A DNA stretch of 56,870 bases, from the NCBI GenBank assembly GCA_943704525.1, contig CALSCQ010000133.1:1-56870 (forward strand), read 5' to 3'. A model generated the notes under the pieces. That model was not told where the DNA came from, ran no database searches, and saw only the letters and a list, made by a program, of their open reading frames with translations. This stretch comes from Pigoraptor vietnamica (taxonomy: Eukaryota > Opisthokonta > Filasterea). Position numbers and translations under genes: made by a program. Each line of letters starts with the position of its first letter. Positions within the stretch are counted from its first letter, which is position 1. This document shows positions 32,336 to 42,257 of this stretch, one piece after another.

Positions 32336-34614
32336 ATGGCGCAGCCGCACCAGCTCGTGAGGCACAAGGCCGGCAAGGGCCAGTTTGAGGTGGCCACGCA
32401 CCCGGGGACAGTGCTCAAGTGGCGCAAGGGCGAGGAGCAGTGGGCGAACGTGCCGTTTGCCGACGCCATCTTCAAGAACTTCTCAAAGGGAGAGCGCGCA
32501 AAGGCCGAGGATCTCAAGTGGGTGGCCGTCGTGGACAGCGCCCGTTTTAATTGATTGCGCTCTTGTAGTCGCCGCGGGCATGTTTGTGTGTCCTCTGTTT
32601 GTGTGCAGTGAGGGCAGTGTGTGGGGTATGGGTGTGCGTGCGTATGTGCATACGTGCGCTATGTGTGGTTGCTTGTGTGTGTGGGGTATGGGTTTGCGTG
32701 CCTATGTGCATACGTGCGCTATGTGTGGTTGCTTGTGTGTGTGGGGTATGGGTGTGCGTGCGTATGTGCATACGTGCGCTATGTGTGGTTGCTTGTGTGT
32801 GTGGGGTATGGGTGTGCGTGCGTATGTGCATACGTGCGCTATGTGTGGTTGCTTGTGTGTGTGGGGTATGGGTGTGCGCGCGTATGTCCATGTGTACGCT
32901 GTGTATGTGGTTGTGTGTTGGGCTGCGTCGATTTCGTTTCTGTTAATTTCGGTGGCATTTGCATGCGCAGGGCGGCATTTGAGACAGACAATGTCGACGA
33001 GTGCATGAAGATCATCTGCCAGAAGGGCACCGTCGCAGAGAACGCCGCCGAGCGCAAGGAAAAGACAGACAAGAAGCGCAATGAGATCGGTGTGTGTGTG
33101 TGTGTGCGCGCGCGCGCGTGTGTGTGTGTGTGTGAGGGTGTTTCTCCTGTGTTAGCCTGTCACATTTCAATGCCGGTCAGGCTCCGTCGCTCATTTCCCT
33201 TTCTCTTTGTCGCAGTGAACTACATTCACAAGTACTACATCAACCCGCAGACGAACACGCCCCACCCGGTGCGTGCGTTGTCTGCCTTTTGCATGCGTCG
33301 TATCTTGTCATGTGTGTGAGTGTGCGACTATGTCCCTGCGTGCTATAATGCTATCTCACGACTCCTTACTTGCAGGCCAAGCGCATTGAGCTTGCGCTGG
33401 AGGAGATGAAGGTAAGCTCGCACTCTGTCCGCTGACTCTGTGTCGGATCCGTTTGCGTTGGGGTGCACACAAGCAAAATCAGTGACCACCGCGGCGCTGA
33501 AGCCCTCATACAAAGCAATGGCCGTGGGTACCCGGCGGCACACATAGAGCTCACGCGGCGTTATTCCGTCGGAGTCCAGGCGCGCATTGACCCCGAGCTG
33601 CCGACGGAGAAGCAAGCGCACGACATTCTCAAGAAGATGGTTGAAATTCTGCCGCTGAAGAAGAGCGAGATGGAGGGCACGCTCAAGAGTGGGTTGTGTG
33701 CGCCTGTGTGTTTGACTGCCGTTGAATGCAAGAGTGGGTTGTGTGCGCCTGTGTGTTTGATCGCCGTTGATTGCGCCCATTCCCCGCTGTCCGCTGTCAT
33801 TCACTTGGGTTGGGATGGGTAGTGTCCTCCATTTGTCATTTTCATGTCTGGTTTTATTGTTATTTTTTCAATCGCTTCGTAGATTGTGTCTAATTGCGTG
33901 CCTGGGTTGGTGCAGTTCCTCACAAGCACTTGGGCGCGGGTCAGGGCGTCGTCGCAAAGTGGGCGCAGAAGAAGTCCGAGTCGTACGATAGCGAGGGCTG
34001 TATCCCCATTGCTAGCACATTTTAGCCACCGCCGTACACGTGTCGGGCTGCACGTTTACTGCGTTTGTCGATGTGTGTGCCGAAACGGGTGCTTGCTGCT
34101 TTCCATTTTAAGACATTCGTTGTATTCATTGTTTTCCTCTTTTATTTCTGTTTGAAATTTCCGCCTTGACTCGCTCTCTACCCCTCTGCGCTGAACTGGA
34201 CTGTACAGGCACCATGGAAGTCTCCATTGTACCCGGCGGTGGGCCAGCGCACCTCATACTTCTATGCGTTGGACTTAAGCATCTGGCTCATTAATACCCC
34301 GTCGTTGTCTCGCTTCCGTCGTCGCTAACTGGCTCGCCATGTCCCCTGTTGTCGCGCAGACTACGATGCGTTCATGAACGACCTCGTGCGTGCGTCCAAG
34401 GGCGAAATTGTCTTTGACATTGCGGGTCAGAAGGTGCGTCGGTACCGACCGATCCCTCGCAAAAATTTCTGAATGTAGCTCAATCAGTGGAGGGGTACCA
34501 AACAAATTCCGACCGTATTTCGCTTCGATTGCGCAGGCACAGGCGGGTGCGAGCACCGACGGTGACGACGGCGGCAAGGGCAAGGGCAAGGGCAGGGGCA
34601 AGGGCAAGAAGTGA
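32336..34614 (+). CDS. SBDS: Ribosome maturation protein SBDS
   Basis: Nine small exons: 32336-32517, 32971-33089, 33216-33268, 33376-33411, 33580-33688, 33916-33999, 34209-34238, 34360-34433 and 34537-34614. All splice GT-AG in consistent phase and give 254 residues, the usual family size (~250). The FYSH domain reads HKAGKGQFEVATHPG, VFKNFSKGERAKAEDLKAAF (joined across the first intron) and CMKIICQKG. The middle helical domain includes YYINPQTNTPHPAKRIELAL. The C-terminal ferredoxin-like domain includes CTMEVSIVPGDYDAFM. SBDS works with the EFL1 GTPase to evict eIF6 from pre-60S ribosomes in the cytoplasm. Two exons are only 36 and 30 bases. The protein ends in a basic Gly-Lys tail (KGKGKGRGKGKK) not found in human SBDS. 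The start is the first ATG and lies in a (GTGC)n-rich leader. Confidence 0.93.
32617..32916. repeat. 60-bp tandem repeat, about five copies, in SBDS intron 1
   Basis: The unit contains GCATACGTGCGCTATGTGTG and GTGTGGGGTATGGGT. Four copies are nearly identical and a fifth is diverged. The array forms most of the 453-base intron. Confidence 0.93.
33686..33773. repeat. 44-bp tandem duplication starting at the 5' splice site of SBDS intron 5
   Basis: AGAGTGGGTTGTGTGCGCC begins at 33686, overlapping the exon end and donor, and again at 33730. The second copy therefore repeats the donor context A|GTGGGT. Confidence 0.85.
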
Positions 34615-35636
34615 GCCCTTGACTTGGCGGTGGCCTCTCGCGGAAATCCTCCATGCGTGCGTGCGTGCGTGACTGTCTGCGTTTTGAATTTGGAGTGATT
34701 GTCGGTGGCGTGGTTCCCGTAGTAAGTTTATTGCGGCCACTGCCGGCCGTGTTGCCGCGAGTGATTAGCCGGCTCTGGTTGGCATAAAGCGGGTTCCCTT
34801 TCACGCCGTCCCGTGGATCCAAAGCCGAACGTCACCTTGGTCAAATGCTATAATTGTAAATCTTCCTCCAGGACTAGACTCGTCTGATGTGGTTTCTTTC
34901 ACGATTATGCGCCACGGCTCGCTCAGCCTCCGTCGCCTGTCAGCGGAGCCTCACAGGCCCTATTATTATACTCTTGGGGTGTGTAAGCTCGGACTCAACC
35001 TGCCGTGCAATTATTAATAACCCCCAAAGGGTCGGGTGTTTGAATTCCCTTCCCGCAAAGCAATTGCTGCCAGACTGGTGCATCTGTCGTCTAGTCCCCA
35101 AAAGGACCTCTGTGGGCAATCGCAGACTGAGTGACGTGCAACCCTAGGCCAACCAATTGCAATTCTTATCCGGACTCAAGGTCTGGATCGACTTCATTCC
35201 TATTGGACCGCAAACACGGGCCCACTGGCACACAATCCTGTCACCAGCAGAATAACGAGGGCGCCGGTCGATGGAGCAGGACGAGAGATAGCGAGGCATT
35301 GGCGGTCGACGCACATTCCTCGGCTGCTTGCATTTAAACAAACGAAGCCGGCTTTCCACGACACTCGAAATCGAGCGACGAGTGCACAGTGCGCAACGGC
35401 ATATCCGCACCGCACTTGAGTTCGTCTGGTCATTCGCGCGATGGGACAGGGCGAGGCCGGCGACAATGCCGCATAATAACTAAAGCCACTTCGAACGACG
35501 ACTAAGTATTGCCGAGTGGTCAGCAGGTTCCGTTAGGCCACCTCCGCACGGGAGCGAGAGGGGAACGAGCGGACGCACGACCGAGCCGAGTGAGCAGAAC
35601 GCGTGGAGAGCATCGCGATGCATACACCGCACGCAC
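34615..35636. other. 1-kb spacer of mixed composition, no gene recognised
   Basis: Between the stops of SBDS (+) and the coiled-coil/AT-hook gene (-). Composition is closer to 50 percent GC than the surroundings, and both strands are full of stops. It includes CTCGAAATCGAG (35363-35374) and a tRNA-A-box-like string at ~35508 that does not fold as a tRNA. An unrecognised non-coding RNA is possible but unsupported. Confidence 0.4.
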
Positions 35637-36587
35637 TCAGCCACCCCTTTTGGGAGGCCGCCCGCGCTTTCGACCCGGCGGCCGCACGACAAGGCGCACG
35701 CCGTCCGCAATCTGCGCGACGGTCGGCGGGCCTGCCTGTCCCGCGCTCGACGCCACGCTCGACGGGGAGCCATCCGCCGCTTCCCGCCACCGCGAACGGC
35801 GACGTTCAAGATAGAGGGCCTGTAATGCGTCGCGCTCGTCGCGAAAGTGCGGCAGTTTGGGAAGGCCGAGGCGCGCGCGTTCGGCGTCTGCGCTATCTTT
35901 CACGTCTTCGTACATGCGCTCGAGGGATCGCTGCCGTTCGTGGATGGTGTCACGCTCTGCTGTCGACGCGGCAATTGCGCCATCCAGGGCCTCGATATCC
36001 GCGGAAATGGTCTGTGGAGAAGCAGACGCAAACAGTCACAATGGCGCCCCTTGAATAAACGCACGGCAGAGGCATGACGTTCACTCTTTGCAGTATTAAA
36101 TAGTATCACAGCTCGGCTCATGTTTGTACGCTGCGTGTGCGCACACAAAGACAGACTGACGCAAACGGCGTACATAAGGACTCACGATAAAACCCAGCGC
36201 TTAATTTATGCACAAGCACACATGCAGGGCCTTGACACGGGATCAGAGACACACACGCCACAGTGGACGGGCAATAGAGATCGCGCAATGACCCATGACC
36301 ACACCCTGACCCACCTGCAATTCCTCCAACCGCACGCGCCGCTCATCCGCAAGTGCCTCACGCTCTGCGCGGCAGTCCGCAAGCACATCCTCCGCAGCGA
36401 CGAGCAGTTCCATGTCACGCGCAATCTCCCGTTTCAGTCGCTCCAGTTCGACTGCGCGGCTGTGTGCGCGCTGCAGCGTCTCAAGCCCGCGCAGGGCACT
36501 TGCGCTCGCATCTTCCCCCAGTGCCTCGGTGCTGCCGGTGCCGTAATGGGCCTGCGGTGGTGCGGGAGGGTCCACTGCGGCGTCCAT
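35637..36587 (-). CDS. Small coiled-coil protein with C-terminal AT-hook-like motif
   Basis: Two exons, 36587-36315 and 36011-35637, phase 0, GT-AG; 215 residues. Residues ~30-140 are strongly heptad-patterned and charged (LERLKREIARDMELLV, then EALDGAIAASTAERD), forming a coiled coil that continues across the intron. The last residues are RKRGRPPKRGG, matching the AT-hook core RGRP flanked by basic residues, which binds the minor groove of AT-rich DNA. A nuclear, chromatin-associated role is therefore plausible. I do not recognise an orthologue; a kinetochore or transcription subunit is only a possibility. It shares a compact divergent promoter with cystathionine beta-lyase. Confidence 0.75.
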
Positions 36588-36883
36588 GGCGAGGAGCGTG
36601 TGTGCGTGTGTGTGTGTGTGCCGTGCTATTCAAAAAGCAGAGCTGCACGTGCAAAATAAGCGAAATCTCGGTAAGATCTCTTCAACCAATGGTATATAAG
36701 AGCGAAGTCTCGCTTTAATTTGATTGGACTCATCACATGAGCTGGGACTGTGAGGAGAGTCACTCGTCTTTCGCGTGTTTCAGAAAGTCGCATTATTTTC
36801 ACGTCCTCGGTCACTGTTTGCAGAGGGATCGTGCGCTGTGCGTCTTGCGTGTGTGTGCGTGTGTGTCTCAAGTGCCTTTAGCC
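36588..36883. promoter_or_regulatory. Divergent promoter with CCAAT and TATA boxes
   Basis: Between the start codons of the AT-hook gene (-) and cystathionine beta-lyase (+). CCAAT is at 36686-36690 and TATATAA at 36693-36699, oriented towards the lyase 185 bases downstream. CGAAATCTCG (36661-36670) and GCGAAGTCTCGC (36702-36713) flank the TATA box as near-palindromes and resemble elements in other promoters of this window. Confidence 0.65.
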
Positions 36884-39146
36884 ATGTCGACCGACGGTGC
36901 CGCCGCGGCGGACGAGGCCCAGCAGCGGCCAAAGTACCGCATTGCGACGGAAATTGTCGCCCTCGAGAAGAGCATCAAGGACGCCTACAACCCCGCGTCC
37001 ACGCCCATCTATCAGACAGCCACGTTCAAGCAGGAATCGGCGGCATCGTTTGGCGAGTACGATTACACGCGCAGCGGCAACCCCACGCGCACGGTGCTCG
37101 GTGAGTCGTACGTGCATGCGCGCGTCGCGTTGTTATGATGCCTTGTTTTTTGGACGCAGCAGAAGGCTTGCAACGCGCAATTCTTATCGGTCTGTGCCTG
37201 TTATTTTCCAGAGAACCACATTGCGCGGCTGTGCGGCGGCACGCACGCGTACGCCGTGTCGAGCGGCATGAGCGCACTTGACGTCATTCTCCGCACGCTC
37301 AAGAGCGGCGACGAAATCATCGCCGGAACAGACATTTACGGGGGTGCGTCTTGCCCTTCTCCGTGTTGGCTGCTTCGTTTTGGAGGATCGCTATATGACT
37401 TGGCTTAGCGGAACGTGTTGTCCTTGCCGCTATTCAGTTGAACGTCGCACCAATCGCGCACTTACATTCACCATGTGTGCGACGCAGGAACCAACCGCCT
37501 CCTCAAGTTTATGGAGAACCAGAAAATATTCACGCGTCACGTGGACGTCACAAACCTGCAGCAGATCGCGGACGCCGTCACGCCGGCCACCCGCATCATT
37601 CTTATCGAGACGCCCACCAACCCCCTTATTCGCGTGACGGACCTTCGCGCGGTGGCTGAGATTGCGCACCGCGGCGGCGCACTTCTCGTCGTCGACAACA
37701 CGATGATGTCGCCTTACCTGCAGCGGCCGCTGGAGCTCGGCGCGGACATTGAGTACCACTCTGCGACCAAGTACCTGAGCGGGCACCACGACCTCATGGC
37801 GGGCGTCGTTGTTACGCGCGACGAGAAGCTGGCGAAGGACATCTACTTTGTGATCAATGCGGTCGGCTGCGGCCTGGCGCCCTTTGACTGCTGGCTCTTG
37901 CTGCGCGGCGTGAAGACGCTCAGCGTGCGCATGGAGCGGCAGCAGGAGAACGCACAGAAGATTGCAGAGTTCCTCAACGGCAAAGTGCGTCATTTTGGGA
38001 TTGGGATGTCCCTCTGCATGCAGTTTTGCTGTGTTTGAGTTCATCGGGATATGCTTGAACTGCTTTCAGACGAGTGGCGCAAGTATGACTCTGCATGCAG
38101 TTTGTGCGGTTTGAGTTCCTGGGGGGTGTGCTTATGCTGCTTTCAGACGAGTGGCGCAAGTATGACTCTGCATGCAGTTTGTGCGGTTTGAGTTCCTGGG
38201 GGGTGTGCTTATGCTGCTTTCAGACGAGTGGCGCAAGTGTGACTCTGCATGCAGTTTGTGCGGTTTGAGTTCCTGGGGGGTGTGCTTATGCTGCTTTCAG
38301 ACGAGTGGCGCAAGTGCGACTCTGCGCGCACTTTTGCAGTGGCGCAAATGTGACTCTGCGTGCAGTTTTGCTGTGTCTGAGTTTATGGCGATATGCTTGA
38401 ACTGCATTCGCAGGCGCGTGACTCATGTGTGTCGCCGTGCTCTCCACCCAGGTCCTCAAGGTCAACTACCCCGGCCTGCCGGACTACCCCCAGCGGGACA
38501 TTCACTTTGCACAGGCGACGGGCGCGGGTGCCGTGCTGAGCTTTGAGACGGGTTCGACGGTCGTGTCGCAGCAGATTGTGGAGGCATGCCGCCTGTTCAG
38601 CATCTCCGTCAGCTTTGGCTGCATCAACTCGCTCATCAGGTGCGCGAGTCTGTGTATGACAATTGGCGCCTTCTGTTTGCCGCGCGGGCGTGTCTGGCTC
38701 CGTGGTCTCTGCGGCCGCGTTGATGCAATCGGTTCTGTGTATGACAATTGGCGCCTTCTGTTTGCTGAGCAGCGTGTCTGGCGCCGTGGTCTCTGCGGCC
38801 GCGTTGATGCAATCGGTTCTGTGTATGACAATTGGCGCCCTGAGCGCGCGTCTGGCTCCGTGGTCCCTGTGGTCGCCTTGTGATTTCCTTCACGCAATGT
38901 GCCACACGTGCGATTCCGCCGTCCCTCCCCACCCATGTCGCTGACGCACTTTTCCGCTTGTCTCTGCCCTTCAGCATGCCCTGCCGCATGTCCCACGCGA
39001 GCATCCCCGCCGACGTCCGCAAGGCGCGCGAGATGCCCGAGGACCTCATCCGCCTCTGCATTGGAATTGAGGACCACCGCGACCTCATCGACGACCTGCG
39101 CCAGGCCCTCGTCGCGGCCAACGTCATCGAGGCAGACGCAGAGTGA
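36884..39146 (+). CDS. Cystathionine beta-lyase (PLP-dependent, Cys/Met metabolism)
   Basis: Five exons: 36884-37100, 37212-37343, 37488-37984, 38452-38639 and 38975-39146; 401 residues, normal for the family. The fold-type I PLP signatures are complete: the PIYQTATF and [11 protein letters not shown] start region, [24 protein letters not shown], and [19 protein letters not shown] containing the Schiff-base lysine. The last segment, with [14 protein letters not shown] just before it, is closest to fungal and plant cystathionine beta-lyases rather than gamma-lyases. The reaction splits cystathionine into homocysteine, pyruvate and ammonia, in methionine synthesis. [17 protein letters not shown] near the C terminus lines the active site. 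Gamma-lyase or gamma-synthase activity cannot be excluded from sequence alone. No organelle-targeting leader is obvious, so the enzyme is probably cytosolic. Introns 4 and 5 are enlarged by tandem repeats. Confidence 0.92.
38010..38413. repeat. 77-bp tandem repeat, about five copies, in intron 4 of cystathionine beta-lyase
   Basis: The unit contains GACTCTGCATGCAGTTTGTG and TGCTTTCAGACGAGTGGCGC, recurring at 38097, 38174 and 38251, with diverged first and last copies. Each unit carries a pyrimidine-TTTCAG acceptor-like string. The array nearly fills the intron 37985-38451. Confidence 0.93.
38649..38880. repeat. ~85-bp tandem repeat, three copies, in intron 5 of cystathionine beta-lyase
   Basis: TCTGTGTATGACAATTGGCG recurs at 38649, 38734 and 38818. 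The array begins nine bases after the donor site at 38640. Confidence 0.93.
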
Positions 39147-39319
39147 AGGATCCGAAGCGACTGGAGTTCGTGTTGTACATAAGAAAAGATACATTTGTTT
39201 TACACGGCATGCCTAGTTGAGCAGCGTCGCACGCCGTACATTCCCCGAAGCAAGTCTCGTGGCTTCTGCCCGCCTAGGGCGCTCTATGCGGCGACGCGCC
39301 TGCAGCGATGGAGCAGCCG

Positions 39320-39497
39320 GAACAGAAGAGGGAACACAAAGGGGAATAACGGCGAGAGTGAGTTTGGGTTTGCGCTCCAGAACAGACGAGGGAACACAAA
39401 GGGGAATAACGGCGAGAGTGAGTTTGGGTTTGCGCTCCAGAACAGTCGAGGGAACACAAAGGGGAATAACGGCGAGAGTGAGTTTGGGTATGAACGG
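39320..39497. repeat. 60-bp tandem repeat, three copies
   Basis: The unit contains GGGAACACAAAGGGGAATAA and GAGTGAGTTTGGGTTTGCGC. Copies differ at one to three bases. Confidence 0.95.
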
Positions 39498-39888
39498 CTC
39501 TAACGGGAACGCGGGGACACCTGGGCCGACACAGTAACACGCGATTCAGCAATGACGTCATGCCCAAGCCAACTCCAGCGTGCGTACATGCAATTCGCGC
39601 GACTGTTTTGACTGCTGGCGCACGAACAGTTGAACTCACCGGTGTCCATGGTGGTTAGGATACTGCCGCAACCCTTAGTAGGGGTATAACTCGTCGTCGC
39701 TAAACACAAAAAATGGAGATAAAATCAGCATGTGACGAATGCACGACACTCGTCCGCGAATAAGAAGAGTCTGATACCGTAAGCCGACTCAGCAGGCTAT
39801 GTGAGCTCGGCACTGCCAGCATCCGGCGGCCAGTGCCCACCCTGACCGTTCGGCACACACATCACACCACCACCCACCACTCACCCAC

Positions 39889-39969
39889 GCACCCACGCAC
39901 ACACACACAGACACACACACACACACAGACACACACACACACGCGCGCGCGCGCACACACACACGCACA

Positions 39970-40034
<65 letters not shown>
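39889..40034. repeat. Long CA microsatellite
   Basis: About 145 bases of (CA)n with ACAG, ACGC and (GC)n interruptions. It directly abuts the 3' end of the F-box/LRR gene. Confidence 0.95.
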
Positions 40035-40035
<1 letters not shown>

Positions 40036-40043
40036 AATGCACA

Positions 40044-41845
40044 TCAAACAACACTGACAGACCGACTGATTGACCCAACACAGTCGCGCGATACTGTAGA
40101 GCGGCTGTCGCCGCGCCTGATACGCACACCACAAACACACAATGACGAATGCACCGCAGTCAGTAACATCAAAACCCACGGGTCCGGGCGGAACTTCGAC
40201 TCGCTGTGCACGACGAGTGACGCGACCGCTCCTTGCAGACTGAAGAGATGCTTGCCGTTTTCGCAACGCCGCAGCGTAAGCGAGTGAATGCCGCCGCGAG
40301 CCAAGGGTGCAAAGTTGAGCGGATAGGTTGCCAACGTCTCCGAATCGGACGACTTGCACGAGTCCAGGGTCAGCGTGTGGACAAACTGCTCAAGCCAGTG
40401 GCTGCCTCCACGTCTCCTTCGCACCTCTCGACGACTACCTCGCGCACTGGACCCAGCCCGGGGTGTGCAGAACTTATGAACGACGCTCGCACGTTCAGGA
40501 GCTCCCGCGCCCCAACGCCGGCGAGGCAGAGCATGTCCGGGCTTTGCTGCGTGGTGACGTTGTGCAGCGTGAGCTTGCGGACGCCCGCAAAGCTCGGCCC
40601 CATCGAGATAAAGGACCTCTTGATGGTGAGCGTGTCGACATTTGCAAGGGGGCTCACGTCCAACGCCTTGCCGTCGCCGCTTCCCTCCCACAAGTCGATT
40701 GTCACGCAGCGCGCGTTCGCAAACGCGCGGAGCCAAAGAGAGTCGCGCGGCATGCCGCAGCTGTGGAGGGTCACGTGGCGCGCGGCACATGCATCCCCCT
40801 GCACGACGCAGCCCCGGATTTCCAGACGATTGGTGACTGGAATGGCGGCAAGGTCCCACACCGGGCCAGACCGGCGACGCCAGCCCGTCGACGGCTCTGG
40901 CACGTTCGACACTTCGTTGACGCTGAGGTTCCGCACAGCACACATTCCTGGCTGCGCAACGACCACGGCGCCGCACTTGGCGAGCGAGAGACTCTTCGTG
41001 GCCACGAGCGACAGCTGAAGCGGCGAATCGTTGTCGGTGCTGCAGTCGACGATGGTCAGGTTCGCCACGGCGCCGAGGTCCAGGAGTCGGTCGCCACTGG
41101 GAAAGTGACACGATTTGAGCACGAGCACACGCACGGCGGCCAGCGGCGACAGATCGCATTCGAGCACGGCGTTACTGAGATGGAGTGACCGCACCGACCC
41201 CAGCGACGACAACAGAGGGGTGTCGTATTTCAGGCCGTACAGCTCGAGGGAGAGCGTGTCGACGGTCCCGAGCGCCCGAAGGTCGAATGCGCCCGCCTCA
41301 CAATCAGCAACGAGGGTGAGAGAGTGAACGCGACTCAGTGCGCTAAGGGTGTGCCCCTTTAGACCGCAATAACTGATGGAGAGCGTGTGCACGTTCGAGA
41401 GCTCCGAGACGCCGGCATCCGTCAGTCCGGCGCAGCTGTCGAACGAGAGGTTTCGCACGCTGCCGAGGGCACCGATGTTTTCGATGGCGTCCCAATCCTT
41501 GAGAACGACGCTGTGCACTCCGCGCAACGGCGATGCGTCACTCGAGTCGACGCTGCGCCCCGATATGACGCCGAGGTCCAGCTGATCCCGCGGCAGATAA
41601 CTGCACAGCCGCTCGCGAAAGGCCTCGTTCACGACGAACGTGAAGGGCACGCTACCGCGACGGCTCTCCTTGAGCTTGAAGACCCGCCGCGGCATGACGA
41701 GGCGCCTCAGCCACTTGCATGTCTCCGACAAAGCCTTGAGGTCGCTCGCGTCGTCGAAGAGTGGGAGAATGCTCCCAGAGAACATGTCGGCGGGAAGGTC
41801 GGAGAGGCGTAGGCGACGGGGCCTCTGGCCCTGCGTGGACGCCAT
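40044..41845 (-). CDS. F-box-like protein with irregular leucine-rich repeats
   Basis: ATG at 41845. Two exons, 41845-40439 and 40385-40044, joined by a 53-base GT-AG intron in phase 0; 582 residues. The N terminus ([20 protein letters not shown], then [15 protein letters not shown]) fits an F-box, which would bind Skp1 in an SCF ubiquitin ligase. The rest is at least twelve short strands of the type [10 protein letters not shown], [10 protein letters not shown], [10 protein letters not shown], [10 protein letters not shown]. These have LRR-like spacing of ~22-30 residues but lack strict Asn/Cys positions; similar divergent repeats occur in large protist F-box families. The small intron is inferred: without it the frame stops just after VREVVVE, and removing it restores the repeat pattern ([13 protein letters not shown]). 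The last ~40 residues lose the pattern and the true C terminus may be shorter. Confidence 0.78.
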
Positions 41846-42257
41846 CGCGAAACACACAGAAACACGCACGGGGGAAAACACCGCAGACGTCGATTTGGTG
41901 GCTGATGCTTAAAGCAATGTTACTGAAGGAAACCGGCAAAAGAGAACAACAACGAGCAAACATCCGCTTTTTTTTGGGGTGTATCGGTCACGTGGCACAC
42001 GACGCGGTGCCGAGCGCGACGCGGACGCGGCCTTAATGGCACACGGAGAGGGCAGAACCCGTCTACGACAGCGGTAACACAACGTTACACACGGAGTTGT
42101 TGTGAACGTTGTTGAAGCTTCGAAACGGTGACATTGAAAGGCAATAGGCGTTGGTGTGAATTCGCAGCCCAAGTGGCCCAAGTGGAGCAACGACTCACGT
42201 GCGGTCAACAGCGAACAAAACAAAGAAGCATTCATCTAGTGCCGACACTTTCAAAGC
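41846..42257. promoter_or_regulatory. Divergent spacer between F-box/LRR gene and ADAT3
   Basis: A short AT-richer stretch lies at 41918-41980, including T(8). Nothing else recognisable is present. Confidence 0.4.

Larger units (their letters stand above)
39147..40043. other. Convergent 3' spacer with a minisatellite and a long CA microsatellite
   Basis: Between the stops of cystathionine beta-lyase (+) and the F-box/LRR gene (-). It contains a 60-bp x 3 array (39320-39497) and a (CA)n run (39889-40034). No gene is supported; the open frames across the 60-bp array arise because its period is a multiple of three. Confidence 0.7.

Noticed and set aside
32617-32916. Regular 60-bp repeats that could be mistaken for a CRISPR array
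   Set aside because: The whole unit repeats with no unique spacers, and it lies inside a eukaryotic intron.
35500-35590. tRNA-like string (TTGCCGAGTGGTCAG, resembling a type II tRNA A box)
   Set aside because: No matching B box (GGTTCGAnnCC) and no acceptor-stem pairing at a suitable distance.
36884-39146. Calling the PLP enzyme cystathionine gamma-lyase
   Set aside because: The active-site stretch and the preceding [14 protein letters not shown] line are closer to beta-lyases; the call remains family-level for exact substrate.
39315-39537. Open frames over the 60-bp x 3 array after cystathionine beta-lyase
   Set aside because: The period is a multiple of three, so frames stay open by chance; there is no splice link and no homology.
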